Source: Enoplolaimus lenunculus
Lineage: Eukaryota > Nematoda > Enoplea > Enoplida > Thoracostomopsidae
NCBI GenBank assembly: GCA_030248215.1
Contig: JASANG010000772.1
Coordinates: 81,611-145,610 of the forward strand
DNA length: 64,000 nucleotides
Direction: 5' to 3'
Part shown: in pieces, positions 46,351-57,400 of the stretch
Numbering within the stretch: the stretch's first letter is position 1
How the letters are laid out: the number at the start of each line of letters is the position of its first letter
The notes under the pieces: model-generated
What the model was told of the DNA's origin: nothing
Databases searched by the model: none
What the model saw: only the letters and a program-made list of their open reading frames with translations
Made by a program: the position numbers and the translations under genes

Positions 46351-47270
46351 GGCAAAACTTGTGTGGCTTCGGCATAAATATGTATACAAGATGTTCTTAT
46401 TTCAAAGGCATATACTGTACAAAATCTACCTAAAATGTACGTATATCAGGGTGCAAGTGGAGATGAAAAAATTTAACATCGGAGGTGAGACAAAATTTAA
46501 TCACTAAAACGATTCCAGATTCGCGAATTTTAGGAATAAATCATATTGGGATGGTGTTGTTAAAAATTTGTTTTCGGTTGACGACGTAACTTCAACAAAG
46601 AATTTGAAATCCAAATCGAAGGAAATTTGAATTCAACACCGTCGACCTTATGTCGCTCACACGTCACCGTTGGTGCAGTGCGCACATCCGCGACCTCAAT
46701 AGAGTTAAGTTTCAAACATGTTTTATTTCTCTGCCAACACAGTTGAAGCGTTCAAATATTTACCGGGCTTTCTAAAATTAAAAACAAAATGGTGAAAGCA
46801 TCGCATTATTTAAGATGTTTGGAAGAATTTTGTAATTTTTTTATATGGTTTCGAACAATTGCAGCATATTTCTAATAAAAAATTGCGAAATATATACATT
46901 GACATCAACAACACAAGCAGTTGAACATAAAATGTACGTCACGTACAGAATAAATCCACAACCAAATCTGAAGGCATGTACCCAAGCGAGTATCTAAACA
47001 CACGCCAAAGGTAAGACTGTACAAACAAAGTCCATGCAGGAGGTTCCTGCAATTTCAGTAGTGAAATTTTGCACTTTTACAACTTTTATCTGTTTGGCAC
47101 GTTTTGTTAATTGCAGAGATTCTGTATTAAAAACAAGCGTAACATCAAACGATTTAACAACACATTAATACAAACATTTGCTAAAATTAATAAGTTAAAC
47201 CTAATTATAAATAAATTCCACCTCACCTCCGGCTGCACTCGGCTAATTCATCAGCAAACAGGATGTTCCA

Positions 47271-47895
47271 CAGTGTAAACCGGAAATCCGTTTCCGTTCC
47301 CAGTGAAAATCGGTGTCCTGTTCCGTTATAAAAATAACGGAAATTTTGTTATTTTTACGTTCAAAATGCAGCAATATTGGTCAAAATGAAATGAAAATTA
47401 CGAAATCCACTCAAAATCTTAAAAAATTTCGATGCATCCGCCATTTTTTAAAAGTTTTGAAAGACCGGTGAATCAGGGTGCAACCGAAGGTGAAAAATAC
47501 CGGAGCCGTAGGACAACGAAACGTACTGGAACCGGAGGCGAGACGAAAATAGGTAGCAAAAATGATGATTAATTAGTTAACTTTAGCCAATATCTGCAAT
47601 ACGTTCTTAAGTTGTTTGGTTTTACGTTGATTTTCTGGGAAATTTCGGAAATTCCTTTCTGAAAATTGTGACGAAAATATAACGAAACGCACTGAACAAA
47701 TAAATTTTGCTAATATGCAAAACTTTACTACCAAAATGGCCGGAACCTCCGGCAAAAATTCTACCGGAGCCAGAGGCAGACCTCCGGTTGTACCATGCGG
47801 TGAATATATGCATGCCTCAATTGTGATGGCAGAAAAACGAATATTTTGGAAATCCGTTTTCCGTGTACTCGGTCTAATTTCCCATTTTTTTCTTT
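47271..47895. mobile_element. hAT-type MITE interrupted by a second element
   Basis: The two halves (47271-47473 and from 47806) are collinear with the 24313-24671 copy in inverse orientation: CAGTGTAAACCGG at the start, AAAGACCGGTGAAT at the break, then ATATGCATGCCTCAATTGTG. The right end is blurred. Confidence 0.6.
47474..47797. mobile_element. hAT-type insert, 324 bp, 8-bp TSD, nested
   Basis: CGGTGAAT at 47466-47473 and 47798-47805 is a perfect 8-bp duplication inside an older MITE. Left end CAGGGTGCAACCGAAGGTG, right end CACCTCCGG-like (AGACCTCCGGTTGTACCATG), inverse copies with a few mismatches. It contains CCGGAGCC/GGCTCCGG words. Confidence 0.8.
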
Positions 47896-49684
47896 TTGAA
47901 GATGGCAAATCATTTATCGCCTTTGAACAGTGATGGAAAACCAGCAGCTCGGGTAAGCAGAAACACTTATTTTAAAACAAACGTCCAAATTTCAGCATAA
48001 TCATAAGATTAATCTTAGTTAAGCATGAGCTAATCGCTAAGTTTAAGGCATTCGTTTTCAGGCAGCCAACGGTAATTTGTACCCGTCACATTTGCTAATT
48101 TTAAAAAAACAAAAAGGGCGGAACCGGATATTCGTTTTCGTTTCCGGTAACATTGGTGTCCGTTTCCGGTATGGAAATAACGGAAATTCTGTTTTACGTT
48201 CAATATTAATTATAAATCAAATACGTCTCGCAATTTTTCGTTACAGACATGCTACAATTAACAAAAATTACGAAATTAATCCAAAATCGTAAAAATTGGA
48301 GTGAAATTCCACCCCGCCAGTCAAGCATGCGACTCACTGAATCGAAGTTTTCGAATATTACGAAAAATATGCGCTCAGTACTTTTTGACGGTCGTGGCCA
48401 CAGTTCATTGTACTTTTAAAAATACATATTTCAAAGCGAATAACGAGTTGAGACTGGGTGAAACACATCAAGAAAAGTGCTGGAACACTTTAGCGCCAGC
48501 ACAATCAGTCAAAGCTGATGCAATTTCTCGACCGCAGAAACACAGCTTGTCAGTGCTGGTCTTTGGATGCGCGAAAATAGAGCGCTAATTTAATACAACA
48601 GAATAAACCAAAACACCAGTGTCTAAATCATACAACAGAAAAATTTACTGATATTTTATACAAATTATACATGTAAAGTTGTAAAATTTGGGCTCAGTTT
48701 GAGAAAAACGAAATCATAAAAGATCATGCCGATGTATCACTTTTTTGAGTATCGGCATCAGCACTGCAAAAAATTGGAGCTACTTTTTTCACATAACACT
48801 GACGTAAAACACATCAGCGTGTCTGATCAGGGAAACTTTTCTCTTGCTTTTGTTTGAAAAACTAATTAACACAAAGAATTTTCATGCTATAATCTTTTAT
48901 GTTTGCTAGGGTTTTAGTTTTCGCATTTAAAATGATATAATGATGCATCCTTTCTGTTCTTTTAGCATCGCGCAGTAAAATTAGACTCAGCATCGGAATT
49001 TGGAATATTGTTTATGACATAATGTCAGTGTGTTTTCTGCAAGCATGCATTATAAGCCAGAACTGTGTTTCGAGAAAAAACGTTTAAAAATATCATGTTC
49101 ACAAGGTAACAGCTAAGATGCCCGCAACGGCTCAGACGACACTACTATCAACGTCGCATTCCATGAATGAGCGTGTTTCCATTTCAGCGTGGTTACATAG
49201 CTACAGTTACAAAATTTTGTCATAATGCATTTTTTGTACAAAACGACAATCACTTCACCGCCATAAAACTTTTGTGCATAACTGAATTATGAACATCCGC
49301 TGTTCGACAGATAAGTTTTCTAGCTTCTAATAACCTTAAAATCAAACGATTTCATCTGGCATAAAAACTTAAAATGCCTTGTTCCTGAACTGAACCAAAG
49401 AGAACATCAGGTCTCCATGCACAATCGGTGGTACGTGCTATCTAAGCAACGCACTTTTACAACTCAGTTTAAATCTATTTCAAACCCGCGCCGACGAATA
49501 GAATAGGGCCGGATCGTGTGCCGGCGGGCCCTAACAGAGCCAGTTTAAGCTTTAGACTAACTTTTTTGCTTACGCCTAGGAATGTGCTTAAACTACTGTT
49601 CCGGTCCGGCCATGTTCTATAAATCGACCCAAACTCGTAACACAAAAACGAATCTAAAACAAAATCTGTAACCGGTCTCATTTC

Positions 49685-52600
49685 CTATTTTTTCTTTTTC
49701 GAAGATATTTTATGTCCCGAAGTGTAAAACGGGCAAATTCCTGCATTGAGACATTGATCACATTTCGGTTTCACTGCGATACAAATCTGTTGCCCAAATC
49801 CGACCATCAGCAAATTAGCATCACTCCAAAGTTCTCTAAAACAGCAATCTACTCGCAGATCGAGATAAACGAAACCTACAGGATGTCAAATATGTTGTGA
49901 AGCAATAATTTGGTTTGCTATAAGCAACACGTACCAATCAGTAAGAACCTAATTCAGAACGTTCATAAAATTTCATGTTTTCCTAAGTGCTTCGTGTGCA
50001 TACATGCCCGTAGCCAGCAGGGTGGCACCCAATCTATGATTTGACCGAATCCGAATTCATCGCTAAATTGCCGAATCCGAATCTCGAATGTTGGAAATTT
50101 CAAATATATCTATAATTTGTTTTAGAATGTCAACGTAATGCCAGATGCTTAACTTTTAAACGTCGCGCCCGACGTCAATTCTGAGATTTGTTACCAGAAA
50201 TAAAAAAACATTTACTTATATAAAAATTTATTTATAATTTTTATTGCTTAAAAATAAATTCAAAAAACATATTGCCGAAGATTGTTTGATTCGGCTTTGT
50301 CACAATCAAATCCGAACCACAAATTTTTGCCGAATCTGAATCATTGCTGCCACCCTGGTAGCCACCTCACCTTGCTAGTAGAGCTAAACATTTTTCTGGA
50401 TGGGGATCCAAGGGTTTTCAATGACTTATGTGAGGCAAAAAATTTTATAGGGGAGCGAAAATTCTTCCAGGGGCGCTGAGCTTTCAGGTTGTTACGGGCC
50501 TGTGCACTTTGTTTGTATAATTTTACCCATGTTGGCTTTTATCATCGTTTCGTCTTCTCATACGACTGACATAAATTAAAATTAGAGCCCGTATTCTCAA
50601 ATGTGTGTAGCACCTATTACCAGTTGCTGATAGGTTCGGTAACTTTGGAACCAGAGCATGGTGCGGTTCGAAATTCAGCACGTTGTTCCCGTTTAATTTG
50701 TCCTACTACTGTACCAATTTACAGACCTGTAACTGAAGATGTTCGTCAGTTTGAAAACCTATTGCTAACTGATGATATGTGTTATTGACCTACATTTTGG
50801 ATTATTTTTTCTTAGGATTAGGCTTACGGCTCTAAAAGTGACATTGGGCCAATTCTTTAATTCTTTAAAATTATTTTCAAACGGAATGTTAAAAATGTTT
50901 TTTATACTTTAAAGCATACTTAGGAAGCCACGACTCCAGCGCTATTCGAGTCTGCTCTGGGGTCTTTGCGACAGGCTTCACCCAGCCTAAACGATTTGCG
51001 ATCCTGTAAAAACAAAATAAAAACAACACAAGCAGTTCAACATAAGGCATGTACCCGAGCTAGAATCTAAACCCACGCCAAAGCTAAAAGACTGTGCAAA
51101 CAAAGTCCATAATAAGATAATTATATCACCTGTGAACATGAGTATCAACTGCAATACCAGTAACTTGACCCCACGCCAATTCCATAATTAAATTAGCCAT
51201 TTTTGGGCCGATTCCAGGAAGATCGCATAATTCTGAAAAATATAACAGACAAAGATCATCTTGGGTGAAAGTTATATATTCAGTTTAAAGAAGTACTGAC
51301 TTACGTTTGTTTATAGTTGAATCTGCCAGTACCACCTAGGATATTAATCACAGGAATAGATCGTATATCCGGTTCCAGTATAATATCTATAACAAACCGA
51401 CATTTGTATCCGGTATACTCCTATCGGACATTTGCGTTTGCTGTCCCAAATATTACTTTCAGATACGAATTCTTACTAATATTAAGACCAACGTTTAACA
51501 GAACAGGTATGCTGCCGGTATTGTGTTCGTATGTTGAAACAAATTACCGATATACCGGGAATTTGCTAAACTCAAGGTAGCGATAAGGATTCGACAACTT
51601 AGAAATGGATTCGGATTCGGTGCCACGTTTGTTTTGCTAACCTTATTCCTAGGGATGTGCCAATTAATCGGCATCGGTTTACAAGAACGGTTCATTAGAG
51701 TCGGCAATTAGAGTACACTTCCGATGCCGATTAGGGATCAAAGAAACTGTGCTCTCTTGCGTTTTTGTTCCAAAAAATTAAATGATTGCACTGTTAGTTC
51801 TTGTAAAATTATAACTGTTTATGATATTTAGAGTTTAAGTCTTCACATAATGATACAATGCAGTATCCTATCTGCTTTTAAGCATGGTGTGCTAATGTTA
51901 AAATCGGCATGGGCCAAAATTTTGGAATCGGCACATGCCTACTTATTCCTACTAATAAATTAGCTGAATAATAAGATATTTGTCAAATTTCGACTTTAGC
52001 TTTTGAAACTCAAAATAATCAGCATCTACAAAGATTAGCAAAAATTCGGTAAAAATAGATATGTACCACCGTTACTAGAGATCTGACAGTGAAAAATACA
52101 AGATTCCCGTGCCGGAACTATAATTCTGATTGCACCCTCATCGCTACATAGATTTCAATATTTACTAGCCAAATATATATATATAAATATAATATAATGA
52201 TATATTATATATAATATATACATCCGGAATACACTTTAGAAATATTCTACGAATGTGTCATTTAATTGTTCATATCAAGATTCAGATGACATGCAGCCAG
52301 CGCCTTGCCTTTAAATGATTGAGGAATATCACCAGCATACTTTTCAGCACAAATATCAGCGACTTGTTTGATGTACTTTGACTTTTTCTAAAAATTTTTG
52401 AATTTTCATAATAAAAAACGAAGAAAAAAATTAAAATGCCGAATGTTGTTTCAATACCAAAATTTTGTATGTACACAACAGGAATGGACAGTGCTCATAA
52501 TCATTGGTAATTATGAAAATTCATTTATCAAGCATCACTTACTTCAACAATACAGCCATACATTTGCAGAATTCTCGACTTCTGGTCTCGGTTCCAATCC

Positions 52601-53741
52601 AGCGAGTTTCAATCAGAATCGAAACTCGTTCTAAATCGGAATCTGAATTCCGACTGCACCCTGATAGATTCTTACGTACGCAACAAACGACAATAAAATA
52701 AACACAACACATATATTTGCTGTAAACTTGCCGGATAAAACCCCACAGGTTTAATAAGATCTTCAATATCTTTAAGTGGCGTTTGTCGCATTGCTCGAAC
52801 ACTGCATCCATGATCACGTAAACGAGACATCGCTGCCGATGTTACCTCATCTCTGGTTTGACTTGATAACAACAACGACATCATGATCTGGAATCGAAAA
52901 TTCTGAAATAATATAAACCTTCAATTACAATCAAACTGCAAAAATATAGTGCACAGTTATTTCTTATGACACAGCGCAGCAAAAGAATACCACCTATAAT
53001 CCTTTGAAATAATAGACAACTCTGCAAATTTGAGTTATATCTATAAGTTTTTTCAGAATATCAACGCAATTCCATCCGCTTAACTTTTAAACGTTAATAT
53101 ATTTCGTGCCCGACCTAAGTTTTGAGATTTGTGACCTGAAACTAAAGCTTTTTATTAATATATTTAAAATTCTTGTTGTTTAGAACTGAAAAACATAACA
53201 TATTTAAAATTTTTATTGTTTAAAACTGAAATGGAAAAAATATTGCCGAACATTGTTGGATTCGGCTTTTGGATTCCATTCTTTCACAACCGAATCCGAA
53301 CCCAAATCCGTACCAGAACTTTTTGATGAATCCAAATCTGAACCTTTGTTGTCACCCTGCGTCAGCTTAAAAGAAAGATGTCCAGAAAGTTATGTTTAGT
53401 GCAGAACATACAAGGATTTAATACGATTATTACGTATATTAACAAACTTCGGCGATATCATTTCGATCAGCACATTTGCTAGCGCCCATAGAATCAACAG
53501 GAGCATCGCGAAGTCGTCTCATTGTTCGAATGTTTTCTAAATGTTGTTTCCAATGCGGTGGTTCGTATGAACAACTTAGATTTGTTACTTCCTGGCAGGA
53601 TGTATAGTTGGAACTTTGCGTTTGAGTGTGAACAAGATGTTTATTGCTTGCTAACTTGGTACGGCTGTAGTGTGGAGATGAAGATTGGGACAGCAGGTTC
53701 TTCGATTTTATACTTTGTCTAGTAATGCGTTTTGTAGCCAT
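49685..53741 (-). CDS. NTHL1: Endonuclease III-like DNA glycosylase
   Basis: Bifunctional glycosylase/AP lyase that removes oxidised pyrimidines in base excision repair, in nucleus and mitochondria. Exons in order: 53741-53448, 52902-52732, 52387-52309, 51232-51130, 51003-50920 and 49835-49685. All phases agree, giving 293 aa (human 304-312). [20 protein letters not shown], then [20 protein letters not shown], the helix-hairpin-helix [11 protein letters not shown] with catalytic Lys 192, VDTHVHR with Asp 211, and the 4Fe-4S ligands C262-x6-C269-x2-C272-x5-C278. Introns 2 and 3 begin with GC (CCG|GCAAGT and AAAG|GCAAGG) instead of GT. The N terminus is Ser/Lys-rich. The start is the only Met before the conserved region. 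Confidence 0.96.
50586..50787. repeat. MITE of the ATTCTCAAATGTGTG family
   Basis: Starts CCGTATTCTCAAATGTGTG with TAGCACCTATTACCAGTTGC next, and ends with the inverse GAAAACCTATTGCTAACTG word. It lies in the last NTHL1 intron. Relatives at 12815, 28652, 11735 and 1870. Confidence 0.6.
52165..52225. repeat. TATA-rich palindromic stretch
   Basis: About 55 bp of TATATA/TAATATA with self-complementary halves in an NTHL1 intron; a simple repeat that can fold on itself. Confidence 0.7.
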
Positions 53742-53886
53742 CTATATGTACAAGCGAAGTAAAAAATATTATGTACAGTAATTTTTTGTGATTTTAATAT
53801 TTTTGAAATGAGAACCGAGCGTGATAATATGATTGTTTTTCATGCGAGTCAATTAATAAGCGAATATAAACTGGCCCCGGCTACCA

Positions 53887-54400
53887 CTGTCGGTATATGT
53901 GCACGTAAGTGTGTGTAAAGCAAATGTTGCCATGCCTGTGCACATATACCGGTATAAGAAGTTGTTGCAATGACCGCGTGGTGTAGTGGTTGCATGCTTG
54001 GTTCGAGCGCAAGAGGGTCGAGGTTCGATTCCCGGCGTGGTTATTAACTTGGGGCAGAACTTCAAAAAGGGGTCGTGCAGACCGTATAGTACCAACATGG
54101 AGGTCCCACCGAGATGGGTACTGCAAACAGCAAGCCCATGAATTCGGGTAGTTGGATTCACGGTCCGGGACGACCGCCTGTAAAAAAGAGGGTTGTCGGT
54201 ATATGTGCACGTAAGTGTATGTAAAGCAAATGTTGCCATGCCTGTGCACATATACCGGTATAAGAAGTTGTTCCAATGACCGAGTGGTGTAGTGGTTGCA
54301 TGCTTGGCTCGAGCGCAAGAGGGCCGAGGTTCGATTCCCGGCGTGGTCATTAACTTTGGGCAGAACTTCAAAAAGGGGTCGTGCAGACCGTATAGTACCA
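53887..54400 (+). mobile_element. Two tandem tRNA-derived SINEs
   Basis: Two copies about 308 bp apart (from about 53887 and 54195). Each has a lead GTCGGTATATGTGCACGTAA, a tRNA-like head with A box TGGTGTAGTGGTTGCATGC and B box GAGGTTCGATTCCC, then a tail with CAGAACTTCAAAAAGGGGTC and GTGCAGACCGTATAGTACCA. The tRNA-like part has mismatched stems, so it is a SINE head, not a gene. Confidence 0.8.
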
Positions 54401-54438
54401 ACAGGCACCGGGGCATCTGTAATCTATATATTGTGCGG

Positions 54439-57400
54439 TGTGTGCAGCAAACCGCGTGAAAATCAAATTCCATTTTTCATGGAAGTCAATTATGAATTGT
54501 ATATAAAAACCTGGCAACGGTCAAGGCCTTGCAATAAATTCAGTGAACTTTGTCGGGCAGGGGTCCTGTGGTTGCCCTGCAACCACAGTTCCCCCGCCCT
54601 CAGTTACCGCGGGCCCTGTTTATGTCCTCCCGTGGCCTCTAGTGCTTGCAAACCCGCTTTTAAAACGACATTACCGTCGCTTTGTACTTGTTAGAGTTAA
54701 GTTGATTTTAGTAGTTTATGAATGTGCCGTTATTTCGCCTTATATTGTGCCTATATTCGTTATTTCTTATATTATGGGTTATTTTTGCTCGTGCATTCTA
54801 TTTTCCTATTCAAAACCTTTAAATTTACCAAAAATCTCCCCAAAATTCCCTAACTTATTTCTGCCAATTTTTCGACTACCCCTTGAGTTTTCCGCCTAAA
54901 TAATCAATCTATTGGCTTAGCTAGTTTTCAGTTATCGGACATTATACGAGTAGTGTAGAAATTGCGTGTGTTAGCAGAATTGAACGGAATTGTACAGAAT
55001 TGATAGTTTTAGCCAGAATTACGGCTTGGATTTGCGTATTAGCGGAATTATTGTGTTTAGGCCTCGAAAACGGTAGTTTGTAAGCCTTGCGTGTTTTGTG
55101 TTGCAAATTGTGCAACTACGGTTCCGGCGAGTTATAGAGCGCTATTGCTGTTATATAGTTGTTCGTTTGCGAAGAATTGCGGTCATTTCACGATGGCTGG
55201 CCAATTTAATCACGGATTTGACGTAAAACTTGGATTTTCGCCCGATTTTGACATAATTTTGAGTTATTCCGAAATTTTGTAAAATTGCGGATTTCACGAG
55301 TCAAATTGGTGTTGTCGACGTTTATATTGTGTACGTTGCCGTATTATCTGTGGTATATGGGAAGAATGACATAGCTAGGGCAAATGGCCGAAGCAGGGCA
55401 AAAAGAAACAGAACGAAACAAAACAAAAGAAACACAAGCAAAAGAAACGAAAACAAGGAACAAAAATTAATATAATAAAAGTTACAGAATTTATGCAAAA
55501 TAGATAAATGTGTGGGCGACTAGCCCGAATTGTATATATGTTCAGTCTTGAAACAATTTGAGAAGATTTGGTGTTGTTTTGAAACACGGAGAACTGTATT
55601 ATTGTGTGCTTTTCGCTATTAGGTGGAAACTACTTGTTGTGTTTATAATTGTTCGGTTTAATTCCGCGCTTGAAGGATTAATTGGTAAGAACTTTCTGAA
55701 TTGAGTACCGTAGAACTGTTTTAAAATCAGAACTGTTATGGTTGGGCTATTTGTATGTACTCCCGAGTCCGGTGTGTTGAGCGCCGGAACCTGTCCTTGT
55801 TAGGTAGTGCGTTCAACGGACGCACCGGGGCTCGGTCATTACTCAAACCGCTCGGAATGCATATAAACGTTCGCTGTCATATAAACTGTACACTAAACGT
55901 AAGCTTAGATCGAATTGAATCAATAGCATCGGTAAACACCGTATAACATTGTATACTGTATAACCATATCTGTGCCTTCTGTAAAAACGTTCTTCAGTAA
56001 ATTCTTAAAACCGGCCGTGACGTTGGTGAAGGGCGAATACGCTATCGTCATAGATCTCGAACTTGGCCGTACACGTGAAAATCCGACATGGTGACCACGA
56101 TGGTCTGTGATTGATCTAACGGATAACGGTGTGTTTAAAGGATTGACTCGAAAACGTAAGTAAAAACTTTTATTATCTTATACTAGCGCATGCAAAATGC
56201 CCTCAAAACGAACTCCGGTTCGGTCAACAGAAGAATAGTACGCTGTATGGCCCGTAAAACCCAGACGGGTGAAAATGGTAGTAATGCCCAAAAAACACCG
56301 ACATTGTCGGTAGAATCAGAACCGAAAAACACAGAATTAACAAATTCCGTAAACTCCACCATAGTGGATGTTCATATCCAAGAACCGAAACGGGCAGAAA
56401 TACCTAAAACGGAACCTATACTGCCGCAAGCGACAGCAGCGCGCACTGTACAATCGGAGACAATCCCTAATAATTTAAATACAGTTAAAAAAGCTGTCAG
56501 TAGCCAGAATACTGGTAGGGGCATGCAATTCAATGCATTGCCGTCAACATATGCACCGATTCCTCAAAATTTTCCAAACGTTATTACTAGTAGCATTGTA
56601 GGCACAACCGTTAATACAACCGTTACCTGGACTAACCATCCAGGAAATAGCCGATATATTTTCACCCAGCCGGTAACACAGTTACCCGCATTAATACCAA
56701 AACAAAAACAATGCCTGGACGCAAAAGTTCAGGGTATATTTGACCCAGTTCAAGAGCCGAACGCAACGCAAGTACACAATACAATGGCATTTCAGCAACA
56801 ACACAACATGATATCGCAAAGTATAACACAGCAATTTATACGGACATTAAGTCCGGAACAATTGCGTATGTTTCAAAAATTGTATTGCAATCAGCAAAAT
56901 ACGTATGCTAGAAATAATACACAGACGAGACACGGTCAGTTTAGAACGCCGCGAACGGCTCAACAAATGCAAAAATTACGCGATTCCGGAGCTTGTTTCT
57001 ATTGCGAACGGACGGGACACATTGCTCGGGACTGCGAAAAACGTATAGCAGCTTTAAAATACCGTGCAAAAAATTTGAAAAAGGCAGGCGACCAAGGGGG
57101 GACATCCCTGATAAACCAAAGTGATGTCACCGTTTACAAATATTGTAAGAAATCTAACCATAAGGCTGGAAATTGTTTCTTTCGCCCAGGTCGAAAGGCA
57201 AATAATTTAATTAATAACACAAATAATACGGTGAATAATACTAAAATACTAACAAATCAGGACAACGCGCCTTCCGATAATACTACTGGTGCGTATCAAA
57301 TGCCCAGTGTAAACCAGGCTGAGTTATCAATGCCTATAAACTTGCGCATCCGGAAGTTGCATGAAGAACCGATACAGTGTGTTAATTCTATGCCAGCAAA

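Larger units (their letters stand above)
46380..49684. other. Spacer between MND1 and NTHL1
   Basis: No gene recognised. It is dominated by hAT-type MITE copies (about 46725-46880, 47271-47895 with a nested insert, 48113-48300) and a diverged TTAGGC MITE (about 49490-49632) that overlaps the region just beyond the NTHL1 stop. Confidence 0.5.

Noticed and set aside
53971-54350. tRNA genes at the two tRNA-like segments, and at 61665, 62027 and 62389
   Set aside because: Acceptor and T stems have mismatches and each sits at the head of a repeated unit with a common tail, as in SINEs.
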